The translations under genes and the position numbers were made by a program. A DNA stretch of 13,595 nucleotides from Actinomycetota bacterium (GTDB lineage Bacteria > Actinomycetota > Actinomycetes > Nanopelagicales > Nanopelagicaceae): NCBI GenBank assembly GCA_009706135.1, contig WLRX01000013.1, forward strand, positions 1 through 13,595, given 5' to 3'. Below, in pieces: positions 1 to 5,979 of this stretch; position 1 is the first letter of the stretch; each line of letters starts with the position of its first letter. The notes under the pieces are model-generated. The model saw only the letters and a list, made by a program, of their open reading frames with translations, did not search any database and was not told the DNA's origin.

Positions 1-395
1 CTTTCTATATTTCCGCCAGTGGCTGCGATGTCCGAAGCTAAGTTTGCTATTGCTCCTGGGGTTATTTTCTCTGCCAGAGCAATAACGTGAATTAATCCCG
101 TTTTTTGAGCTATGGATTCTGTAGTCTCGTTTGAAAAAGAGGCTGCGATATCCACATTGAGTTTTATGGCGCATTCATTTAAATCTGCTTCTACAGCGGC
201 AGCATGCGCAGGATCTAAATCAATTAAAACAGTGAGTATTAAGCGAGATCTAATAACCACTTGTTCAATATCCAAAATAGTGATGGAAAATGGCTCCAAG
301 GTAGTAAAGAGAGATGAAGAAATTCCTGGGGCATCAATGCCAGAGAGCAGGATCAGACCTGTGTAACGATTGGCAACTCTGTCATTTCTATCCAT
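1..395 (-). CDS. serB: Phosphoserine phosphatase SerB, N-terminal part (runs off the window)
   Basis: This is the first 131 codons of a leftward gene. The protein begins MDRNDRVANRYTGLILLSGI. Residues about 13-90 match the N-terminal ACT-like domain of actinobacterial SerB, including the DIEQVVIRSRL segment and a following ILTVLIDLDP strand. A second ACT-like start (TGLIHVIALAEKITPGAIA) follows before the window edge. The HAD phosphatase domain, which would hydrolyse O-phosphoserine in the last step of serine synthesis, lies outside the window, so activity is inferred from the regulatory domain. The ATG at 395 is chosen because no other in-frame ATG occurs just upstream and a TAATCT hexamer ends 7 nt before it, which suits a leaderless mRNA. 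It is divergent from the ABC ATPase gene, with 85 bp between them. Confidence 0.85.
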   Translation of the reverse strand, partial: MDRNDRVANRYTGLILLSGIDAPGISSSLFTTLEPFSITILDIEQVVIRSRLILTVLIDLDPAHAAAVEADLNECAIKLNVDIAASFSNETTESIAQKTGLIHVIALAEKITPGAIANLASDIAATGGNIE

Positions 396-402
396 GGGAT
401 AT

Positions 403-408
403 AGATTA
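403..408 (-). promoter_or_regulatory. Putative -10 box of serB (leaderless)
   Basis: On the minus strand TAATCT ends 7 nt before the serB ATG. It fits the actinobacterial TAnnnT -10 consensus. No Shine-Dalgarno sequence is visible, so transcription probably starts at or beside the start codon. No convincing -35 box is seen. Confidence 0.45.
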
Positions 409-466
409 TCGTCAATTACACACGCGAAATTGCATGCGATTGGCCCAATTAGGCCCCGTGAAGCAC

Positions 467-472
467 TATCTT
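467..472 (+). promoter_or_regulatory. Putative -10 box of the ABC ATPase gene
   Basis: TATCTT ends 8 nt before the ATG at 481 and no SD is present. This supports a leaderless transcript and the choice of 481 over the longer open frame. The -35 region is weak. Confidence 0.35.
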
Positions 473-480
473 TTTGTTCT

Positions 481-1266
481 ATGGCTTCGCAATTAGTTCT
501 CTCACTCGATGGTGTTTGTGTTGTGAGAGACGGCAAACAAATTTTGGGACCAATTTCTTTCCGCATTGCCGCAGGGGAGCGATGGGTAATTCTGGGGCCA
601 AATGGTGCCGGAAAATCAACACTTCTGGGTGTACTTGCAGCTCGAATTTTTCCAAGTAAGGGACAGGCTCTTTTATTGGATCAACAGGTAGGCCGAGTTG
701 ATCTTTCAGAATTACGTACTCGAATAGGTTTGGCATCTCCATCATTAGAAGCGATGGTTGAATCTAATGAAGTGGTTAGAGATGTTGTTTTAACGGCTGC
801 ATATGCAATCATCGGACGCTGGAATGAAAATTATGACTTATGGGATGAATCTCGCGCCGTTGCCTTATTGACAACCTTTGGAGTTCGAGAACTTGGTGAT
901 AGAAAGTTTTCAACTCTAAGTTCTGGTGAAAAAAAGCGAGTGCTAATTTCTCGAGCATTGATGGCTGATCCCGAACTTCTATTATTGGATGAGCCAGCGG
1001 CTGGACTAGATGTTGGTGGACGAGAAGATCTATTGCGGCGATTTGCTCAATTTTCAAATGATCCATCTGCTCCAGCAAGTGTTTTAGTAACGCATCACAT
1101 CGAAGAAATACCGGTTGGCACTACTCATGCGATATTGCTTAAAGATGGCAAGATCGCAGTTAGCGGTCCAGTTGCTTCGGTAATAACGAGTGAACACGTG
1201 AGTGCTGTTTTTGGTTTACCTATCGAAGTTAAATATGAGAGTGATCGATTCTTCGCCCGTGCTTAG
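481..1266 (+). CDS. ABC transporter ATP-binding protein (ModF/PhrA-like, COG1119 type)
   Basis: A 261-residue single ATPase domain. Walker A is GPNGAGKST (39-47), the signature is LSSGE (146-150), Walker B is LLLLDEP with catalytic E171, the D-loop is AGLD (174-177) and the switch histidine is in VTHH (H205). The region after Walker A reads RIGLASPSLE, where the usual Q-loop would be VPQ. That reading resembles the ModF/PhrA-like ATPases rather than classical importers. No permease or binding protein lies nearby, so the substrate is unknown and it may act with a distant partner or outside transport. The frame stays open upstream to 370, but that part overlaps divergent serB and lacks family similarity, so the ATG at 481 was chosen. 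The 3' end overlaps ung by 32 nt, suggesting co-transcription and translational coupling. Confidence 0.85.
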   Translation: MASQLVLSLDGVCVVRDGKQILGPISFRIAAGERWVILGPNGAGKSTLLGVLAARIFPSKGQALLLDQQVGRVDLSELRTRIGLASPSLEAMVESNEVVRDVVLTAAYAIIGRWNENYDLWDESRAVALLTTFGVRELGDRKFSTLSSGEKKRVLISRALMADPELLLLDEPAAGLDVGGREDLLRRFAQFSNDPSAPASVLVTHHIEEIPVGTTHAILLKDGKIAVSGPVASVITSEHVSAVFGLPIEVKYESDRFFARA

Positions 1267-1897
1267 AGATTTACTGGATGCACGTTGGCATACATTGTTG
1301 GAACCTGTTCTACATCTACTTGATAACTTGGACCAAGTTTTAGAATTCAAAACTAGCGTTCCAGCCAAGGAAAAGATATTCAGAGCTTTTGAATGTGAAC
1401 CCTCATCAATAAGGGTTGTAATCGTCGGGCAAGATCCGTACCCAAATAAAGATCTCGCAATGGGACTTTCGTTTAGCATTCCACCAAATGTTAAAAGGAT
1501 TCCACAATCTTTGAAAAATATTTACACCGAGATGCTGAGTGATGTTGGAGGTAATGCGCCAAATAACGGTGATCTTGGATATTTAGCCGAGCAGGGTGTG
1601 ATGTTACTCAATCGAGGGTTAACCATTTCCTTGCCGAGTAAGAAAGTGAATTCTCTTTGGTATGGATTCACAGATTCAGTTGCACAAGCATTAGCGAACC
1701 AGGGAGTGATTGGAATCTTTTGGGGGAATCAGGCGCAAAAGTTGGCGCCCTACTTCCCAACAGATAAGCAGATCCTCAGCGTTCACCCAAGTCCATTATC
1801 TGCATATCGAGGTTTTTTTGGTAGTAAACCTTTTTCCGCGGCGAATAGAATTTTAGAATCCGAAAATAAATCAGTTATTCAATGGACAAAGCAATAG
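1235..1897 (+). CDS. ung: Uracil-DNA glycosylase, family 1
   Basis: A 220-residue enzyme that removes uracil from DNA to start base-excision repair in the cytoplasm. GQDPYP (65-70) holds the catalytic Asp67 and the base-stacking Tyr69. LLNRGLTI (124-131) carries the uracil-specifying Asn126. HPSPLSA (184-190) is the minor-groove loop with catalytic His184 and intercalating Leu188, followed by RGFFGSKPFSAAN. Length is normal for the family. The stretch after LTI is unusual: the common SHxxxGW block is replaced by KKVNSLWYGFTD, about two residues shorter and without its His. The start is taken at ATG 1235. An earlier ATG at 1202 adds 11 residues deep inside the ABC gene, and GTG codons at 1241 and 1259 are also possible. 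The 3' end forms part of a strong hairpin. Confidence 0.93.
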   Translation: MRVIDSSPVLRDLLDARWHTLLEPVLHLLDNLDQVLEFKTSVPAKEKIFRAFECEPSSIRVVIVGQDPYPNKDLAMGLSFSIPPNVKRIPQSLKNIYTEMLSDVGGNAPNNGDLGYLAEQGVMLLNRGLTISLPSKKVNSLWYGFTDSVAQALANQGVIGIFWGNQAQKLAPYFPTDKQILSVHPSPLSAYRGFFGSKPFSAANRILESENKSVIQWTKQ

Positions 1898-1930
1898 CGC
1901 GGAACCAAAACTGTTCCGCGCTATTGCTTT
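1888..1930. terminator. Bidirectional intrinsic terminator between ung and the purine permease gene
   Basis: A perfect 18-bp inverted repeat (1888-1905 and 1913-1930) with a 7-nt loop (CAAAACT). The GC-rich centre is flanked by AAAGC and GCTTT, so either strand gives a stem ending in a short U run. The left arm includes the last codons and the stop of ung. The right arm ends 8 nt before the permease stop codon. The position between two convergent genes and the perfect symmetry support a shared terminator. Confidence 0.88.
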
Positions 1931-1938
1931 AGTTCAAA

Positions 1939-3372
1939 TTATCCAATCCAAGTATTAATTGGAGAAGATAGGAAATAAACCATGAAGAGAACACTGACGA
2001 GAATTAGAAGTGGATGTACTTCTTTGCGTCGCCCTTGTACTAATCGGATCACAACGTGTGAAACAAACCCTGCACCAATGCCAACTGAGATGTTGTAGGT
2101 AAATGGCATGAGAATGATTGTTAAAAACGCTGGAATTGCAATTCCATAATCTGCCCAATCGATTCCCTTGATTTGAGTCATCATTAGGAATCCGACGATG
2201 ACTAATGCTGGTGTGGCAGCTTCGTAAGGAATAACTGCCACTAGTGGTGCTAAGAAAGTTGTCAGTAAGAACAAAATACCTGTTACTACTGATGCCAATC
2301 CCGTACGCGCACCTTCACCAACGCCTGACGCAGATTCGATGTAACTGGTGTTAGAAGAAATACTTCCTGCTCCGCCTGCCACTGCTGCCAGAGAGTCAAC
2401 AAGGAGAATTCGATCATTATTTGGAATATTTCCTTGTGAATCAATTAATCCTGATTCGTGTCCAATTGCAGTAACTGTTCCAACGGTGTCGAAGAAGTCA
2501 GACAACAAGAGAGTAAAGATAATCAGGATTGCTGTAACTGCTGAAATTCGGCTAAATGAACCGAAAAGCGAGAAGTGTCCAAGTAAACCGAAATCTGGAG
2601 TAGCAATTATGTCTGAAGGAACGCTAGGAACATTTAGTCCCCAACCCTTTGGATTAATTTTATCTGGAGCGATAAAGTTTGGTCCTATTTTGAAGGCAGA
2701 TTCAACGGCAATAGCTGCAGCAGTTGCTACAGCTATACCGATCAATAATGCTCCCTTAACTTTCTTGACCATAAGCGTGATCATCAAGAAGAGTCCGAGA
2801 GCGAAAATAATAATAGGCCAACCAACAAGTGTTCCGTTGTCGCCAAGAGTTACTGGTACGGGACCAGAACCTGTACGGCGCACGAATCCTGCGTCAACTA
2901 AGCCAATGAGTGCAATAAATAAACCAATACCAACCGAGACTGCTATTTTTAGTTGGGCTGGTACTGCACGAAACACTGCGGTTCTAAATCCTGTTAGAAC
3001 TAATACAGTAATGATTAATCCTTCTAATACAACTAGGCCCATTGCATCCGCCCATGACATTTGAGATGCGATACCAACTGCAACGAAGGTGTTTAACCCG
3101 AGTCCGGTTGCTAGAGCTAGAGGATAGTTGCCAACCACTCCCATGAGAATTGTTAGAACTCCTGCAATAAGTGCAGTTGCAGCCGCAACCATTGCAAGAT
3201 TAGGGGCATCGCCGCCACCTAGATATTTGCCATCAGCATCTTTAGCTAAACCAATGATGAGTGGATTCAGGGCCACGATATAAGCCATTGTGAAGAATGT
3301 GACAAAGCCACCGCGAACTTCGCGAGCAACTGTTGATCCACGTTGTGTGATTTTGAAGTACGTATCTAACAT
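1939..3372 (-). CDS. NCS2-family purine permease (AzgA/PbuG-like)
   Basis: A 477-residue inner-membrane carrier with about 12-14 hydrophobic segments. It is likely a proton-coupled importer of adenine, guanine or hypoxanthine. AzgA-branch landmarks are FFTMAYIVALNP (26-37), GLGLNTFVAVG (90-100), VGIGLFIALIG (147-157), SDFFDTVGTV (291-300), the substrate-site block NTSYIESASGVGEGARTG (341-358) and YEAATPALVIVGFLM (383-397). Length matches the AzgA branch rather than the shorter UraA/PbuX branches. The ATG is preceded by AGGAAGG six bases upstream, a strong SD, unlike the leaderless neighbours. Adenine phosphoribosyltransferase (apt) about 5 kb away could trap the imported base as AMP. The exact purine cannot be read from sequence. 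Confidence 0.9.
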   Translation of the reverse strand: MLDTYFKITQRGSTVAREVRGGFVTFFTMAYIVALNPLIIGLAKDADGKYLGGGDAPNLAMVAAATALIAGVLTILMGVVGNYPLALATGLGLNTFVAVGIASQMSWADAMGLVVLEGLIITVLVLTGFRTAVFRAVPAQLKIAVSVGIGLFIALIGLVDAGFVRRTGSGPVPVTLGDNGTLVGWPIIIFALGLFLMITLMVKKVKGALLIGIAVATAAAIAVESAFKIGPNFIAPDKINPKGWGLNVPSVPSDIIATPDFGLLGHFSLFGSFSRISAVTAILIIFTLLLSDFFDTVGTVTAIGHESGLIDSQGNIPNNDRILLVDSLAAVAGGAGSISSNTSYIESASGVGEGARTGLASVVTGILFLLTTFLAPLVAVIPYEAATPALVIVGFLMMTQIKGIDWADYGIAIPAFLTIILMPFTYNISVGIGAGFVSHVVIRLVQGRRKEVHPLLILVSVLFMVYFLSSPINTWIG

Positions 3373-3378
3373 GATCGA

Positions 3379-3385
3379 CCTTCCT
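3379..3385 (-). promoter_or_regulatory. Strong Shine-Dalgarno of the purine permease
   Basis: On the minus strand AGGAAGG precedes the ATG by six bases. It shows that this mRNA has a real 5' leader, so translation could be controlled there. The sequence CTTCCT at 3457-3452 could pair with it if the transcript begins far enough upstream. Confidence 0.7.
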
Positions 3386-3391
3386 GATTTT

Positions 3392-3427
3392 GTTATCGGG
3401 GGTGTTTGCGACCCCGTGCGAAATAAC
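3392..3427 (-). promoter_or_regulatory. Hairpin in the purine permease leader (candidate cis-regulatory RNA)
   Basis: Read on the minus strand, GUUAU (3427-3423) pairs with AUAAC (3396-3392) and CGGGG (3416-3412) pairs with CCCCG (3401-3397). The 6-nt bulge UUCGCA lies only on the 5' side. The apical loop begins UCGCAAACA. The structure ends 6 nt before the SD. I cannot match it to a named riboswitch class. It could be a purine-sensing element, a protein-binding site, or a read-through terminator for the upstream yczE-like gene, though no U run follows it. Confidence 0.4.
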
Positions 3428-3455
3428 GGCCCGCAGACCGAGGGAAGATGAAGGA

Positions 3456-3461
3456 AGATTA
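3456..3461 (-). promoter_or_regulatory. Possible -10 box of the purine permease
   Basis: TAATCT on the minus strand fits TAnnnT and would give a start near 3449 and a leader of about 75 nt that carries the hairpin and SD. No clear -35 box is seen. The alternative is transcription from the yczE-like gene upstream. Confidence 0.3.
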
Positions 3462-3462
3462 A

Positions 3463-3476
3463 CTTCTACTTAGAAG
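3463..3476. repeat. 14-bp palindrome at the yczE-like stop codon, possible operator
   Basis: CTTCTA-CT-TAGAAG is a perfect 6-bp dyad with a 2-nt centre. It overlaps the stop codon of the yczE-like gene and lies directly upstream of the TAATCT hexamer of the permease. This is where a repressor or activator of the permease would be expected to bind. No second copy was seen in the window, so the operator role is inference. Confidence 0.3.
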
Positions 3477-4146
3477 AAAATCGCGATACAACACCCAGAG
3501 AGATAGCAATTGATTGGCCTATAAAGAGGGCAAAGAGAGCTGTCCCAAGCCCAACGGTGCCGCCGAGTAATGCACCCATGATTAGGACAGTAGCCTCAAT
3601 TCCTAGTCGAACTCTGCCCACTCGAACACCGCTTCGATGGTGAAGGGCTGTCATTAATCCATCACGAGGTCCTGGTCCCAGAGCGCACGTTATGTATAAA
3701 GCAGAGCCAAGACCGACCATTGCAATACCTAAGAAATCCATTGCTACACCGACTAAATAGTTCTGCGCGATAGGAAAAATATTGACACCTAATTGAATAG
3801 CACCTGCGATGATTAAAATATTTGAAAGCGTTCCAAATCCTGGTTTTTCCCGCAAAGGAATCCATAGAAGTAATACCAAAGTACTAATTGCAAACGTTGA
3901 TACTCCTAATGAAATATCTAATTTTTTTGAAACACCTTGCGCAAGGACGGTCCATGGAGCATTGCCTGTTCCACTTTGAACGAGAAGCGAGTCACCCAAT
4001 CCAAAAATAAATAAACCAAAGCCCAGAATCAATAATCTTTGGAAAGAAAGATCCCATCTATGGCGCGCAGCCCAGGCAGTGTGTGGAATAGTTCTGTGCG
4101 GGCGAAGGAATTCCAGAAAAATATTTTTGGAAGCATCTGTGCTCAT
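3466..4146 (-). CDS. YczE-family (COG2364) integral membrane protein
   Basis: A 226-residue protein with about five hydrophobic segments after a basic cytoplasmic N-terminus (MSTDASKNIFLEFLRPHRT). The family pattern is clear: LLILGFGLFIFGLGDSLLV, then SGTGNAPWTVLAQGVSKKLDISLG, then a GPGPRDGLMTAL loop. YczE proteins are conserved membrane proteins without an agreed substrate, though several have been proposed as transporters. The open frame continues upstream for 87 more codons, but that part lies antisense inside the DUF554 gene and does not resemble the family. The ATG at 4146 is preceded by TACACT ending 6 nt before it and no SD, pointing to a leaderless mRNA. Divergent from DUF554 by 43 bp; upstream of the purine permease by 93 bp. 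Confidence 0.8.
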   Translation of the reverse strand: MSTDASKNIFLEFLRPHRTIPHTAWAARHRWDLSFQRLLILGFGLFIFGLGDSLLVQSGTGNAPWTVLAQGVSKKLDISLGVSTFAISTLVLLLWIPLREKPGFGTLSNILIIAGAIQLGVNIFPIAQNYLVGVAMDFLGIAMVGLGSALYITCALGPGPRDGLMTALHHRSGVRVGRVRLGIEATVLIMGALLGGTVGLGTALFALFIGQSIAISLGVVSRFSSK

Positions 4147-4152
4147 TGTCGA

Positions 4153-4158
4153 AGTGTA
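4153..4158 (-). promoter_or_regulatory. Putative -10 box of the yczE-like gene
   Basis: TACACT on the minus strand, 6 nt before the ATG. It lies in a 43-bp divergent gap that also holds the opposing TAGAAT box, so the two promoters overlap face to face. Confidence 0.45.
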
Positions 4159-4163
4159 AGGGA

Positions 4164-4169
4164 TAGAAT
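4164..4169 (+). promoter_or_regulatory. Putative -10 box of the DUF554 gene
   Basis: TAGAAT is close to the TATAAT consensus. A start about 7 nt later falls on the A of an ATG at 4176, which is not in frame with DUF554. The resulting leader is only 14 nt and includes GAGG, a short SD, ahead of the DUF554 ATG. Confidence 0.45.
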
Positions 4170-4175
4170 GTGGCA

Positions 4176-4193
4176 ATGAGGTTGAAATCATGA
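4176..4193 (+). CDS. Possible 5-codon leader peptide MRLKS before DUF554
   Basis: ATG AGG TTG AAA TCA TGA. Its ATG sits exactly 6 nt after the TAGAAT hexamer, the spacing seen at the leaderless genes here. Its TGA overlaps the DUF554 ATG as ATGA, so ribosomes ending on it could restart on DUF554. The bases GAGG inside it could instead serve only as an SD. Not provable from one sequence. Confidence 0.2.
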   Translation: MRLKS

Positions 4194-4927
4194 TTATTGG
4201 CTTAGGTACTCTGATCAATGTTGTTGCAATTATCGCAGGATCTGCAATTGGAGTTGTAGCGGGTTCTCGATTAGCGTTGAAAACTCGGGATCTCATCACA
4301 GATGTTCTAGGTTTAATAACAATTTTGGCTGCTGCTAGCGCCGTTATTCCAATGTTTAGTAGTGAATTTAGTTCGGCATTGCCAAAAGGTTGGACGTTAC
4401 TCAGCATTTTGGCTGCCCTACTTATCGGTGGTCTTATTGGTTCAGCACTTAAGTTAGAGGACCGACTAGAACACCTTGGACAAAATTTACGACGCAGATT
4501 TGGTGCTCACAGTGAAGGAACTTTCGTTGAAGGTTTCGTATCATCTTCACTCCTCTTTGTAATAGGTCCTCTAGCTATTTTGGGAAGTATCAGCGATGGC
4601 ATGGGCACAGGAATTGATCAGCTTTCGTTAAAATCAATACTCGACTTCTTTGCAGCAATTGCTTTTGCTGCTTCCCTTGGCTGGGGAGTGGCTGCTTCTG
4701 CGATACCTGTAGGTATTTATCAAGGTTTATGGACTTTGATTGGGTTTTTACTCGGCAATGTATTGGCTCAATATCAAATAGATGCCATGACGATTGTAGG
4801 CGGCCTTTTGCTCTTATCCATTGGTCTGCGACTTCTTAAAATTAAGGAAGTAGCGGTTGGAAACCTACTTCCAGCCTTGGCAGTGGCACCGATATTTGTT
4901 TACGGCCTACATTTACTTATTGATTAG
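4190..4927 (+). CDS. DUF554 family membrane protein
   Basis: A 245-residue protein with about seven hydrophobic segments. The start GLGTLINVVAIIAGSAIGVVAG is the family signature (GT-LxN--AIIxGxxIG). The middle GSISDGMGTGIDQLSLKSILDFFAAIAFAASLGWGV and the C-terminal IVGGLLLLSIGLRLLKIKEVAVGNLLPAL are also typical. DUF554 (YdfK/YqgA-like) proteins are predicted transporters of unknown substrate. The ATG at 4190 is preceded by GAGG with about 8 nt spacing. The stop TAG shares bases with the stop of the convergent alcohol dehydrogenase (4-nt overlap) and no terminator lies between them, so each transcript probably reads into the other gene. Confidence 0.85.
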   Translation: MIIGLGTLINVVAIIAGSAIGVVAGSRLALKTRDLITDVLGLITILAAASAVIPMFSSEFSSALPKGWTLLSILAALLIGGLIGSALKLEDRLEHLGQNLRRRFGAHSEGTFVEGFVSSSLLFVIGPLAILGSISDGMGTGIDQLSLKSILDFFAAIAFAASLGWGVAASAIPVGIYQGLWTLIGFLLGNVLAQYQIDAMTIVGGLLLLSIGLRLLKIKEVAVGNLLPALAVAPIFVYGLHLLID

Positions 4928-5964
4928 AACGTGCTTGCATCGATAACGAAGCGATATTTTACATCGCTGGCGACAGTGCGATCATAAGCAGTATTGGCGT
5001 AGTCGGCTTTGATGACCTCAACGTCACTTAGGATGTTTTTCTCGCCACAGAAGTTAATCATTTCCTGAAGTTCAGAAACTCCACCGATCATTGAGCCAGT
5101 AATAGAACGTCGTCCATCTAACATTACGCCAGCATGAAGCGCATATGGCTTGCCAGGAAGTCCGATAATCACCAGCGTTCCATCCAGTTTTAGGCATTGT
5201 AAGTATTCATTAATATCGAGCTCAGCGCTTACTGTATTTAAAATAATGTCGAATGATTTTTTTAACGCATCGAACGCACCTGGTTCTGTGGTGTTGACGA
5301 AATGATGGGCACCCATCTGTTTTGCATCTTTTTCTTTAGAAGAAGAGTGAGATAAGACAGTAACTTCGGCTCCCATAGCAACAGCGAATTTAACGCCCAT
5401 ATGTCCCAAACCACCGAGACCCATTACTGCAACCTTGGATGTCGGACCTACTTTGAAATGCTTTATTGGAGAGTACAAGGTAATTCCGGCGCAAAGTAGT
5501 GGGGCCACGCCTTCAAGAGCTAGATTTGCTGGAATGTGAACGGCGTAATCTTCATTGATAACAAAATTATTTGAATAACCACCACGAGTTTCATTCTTAC
5601 CATCTCGTTCAATGCTGTTATATGTGCCAGTCATACCTTCTAAACAATATTGCTGTAATCCCTTTTGACAGTTTACGCATTTACGGCATGAATCAACAAA
5701 AACACCAACACCAATGAGATCGCCCACCTTAAATTTGGTAACGGCAGATCCAATGGTTGTCACTACACCGGCTATTTCGTGTCCGGGAACTAACGGATAA
5801 TAAACAGATCCCCATTCACCACGGGCTGTATGAATGTCAGAGTGACAAATTCCTGTGAACTTAACATCTAAACCAACATCATGAGATCCGATATCACGGC
5901 GTTCAAACTCGAAAGTTTTCAAAGGTGATGTTGCATTTTCTACTGCTAAGCCTCGAGATTTCAT
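4924..5964 (-). CDS. Zinc-dependent alcohol dehydrogenase, probably NADP-dependent (CAD/YahK type)
   Basis: A 346-residue medium-chain dehydrogenase that interconverts alcohols and aldehydes in the cytoplasm. GHEIAGVV (61-68) is the zinc-ADH signature. Catalytic zinc ligands are Cys40, His62 and Cys158. The structural zinc site is Cys93, Cys96, Cys99 and Cys107. The Rossmann motif is GLGGLG (182-187). After the second strand the sequence is LSHSSSKEKDA, with no acidic residue and Ser/Lys instead, which in this family indicates NADP(H). The end KYRFVIDAS is typical of the YahK/AdhC/cinnamyl-alcohol group. The natural substrate is unknown; aromatic or short aldehydes are likely. The ATG has AAAGG six bases upstream. 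It begins 15 nt after the end of tdk and is probably co-transcribed with it. Confidence 0.9.
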   Translation of the reverse strand: MKSRGLAVENATSPLKTFEFERRDIGSHDVGLDVKFTGICHSDIHTARGEWGSVYYPLVPGHEIAGVVTTIGSAVTKFKVGDLIGVGVFVDSCRKCVNCQKGLQQYCLEGMTGTYNSIERDGKNETRGGYSNNFVINEDYAVHIPANLALEGVAPLLCAGITLYSPIKHFKVGPTSKVAVMGLGGLGHMGVKFAVAMGAEVTVLSHSSSKEKDAKQMGAHHFVNTTEPGAFDALKKSFDIILNTVSAELDINEYLQCLKLDGTLVIIGLPGKPYALHAGVMLDGRRSITGSMIGGVSELQEMINFCGEKNILSDVEVIKADYANTAYDRTVASDVKYRFVIDASTF

Positions 5965-5970
5965 GATATT

Positions 5971-5975
5971 CCTTT
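5971..5975 (-). promoter_or_regulatory. Shine-Dalgarno of the alcohol dehydrogenase gene
   Basis: AAAGG on the minus strand, six bases before the ATG, within the 15-nt gap after tdk. It fits an internal operon gene translated by the SD route. Confidence 0.55.
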
Positions 5976-5979
5976 GAGT

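Noticed and set aside
112-366. Rightward open frame opposite serB
   Set aside because: The minus-strand translation gives a clear SerB ACT-domain sequence, so this frame is its shadow.
370-480. N-terminal extension of the ABC ATPase frame
   Set aside because: It overlaps the divergent serB start, has no family similarity, and the ATG at 481 has a better promoter context.
2348-3064. Long rightward open frame (238 codons) opposite the purine permease
   Set aside because: It lies wholly antisense to a well-supported NCS2 gene and its translation is Pro/Thr/Ser/Ile-rich with no recognisable domain, as expected from the complement of a hydrophobic protein gene.
4147-4407. N-terminal extension of the yczE-like frame by 87 codons
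   Set aside because: It is antisense to the DUF554 gene and crosses its promoter. The family normally begins near the ATG at 4146.
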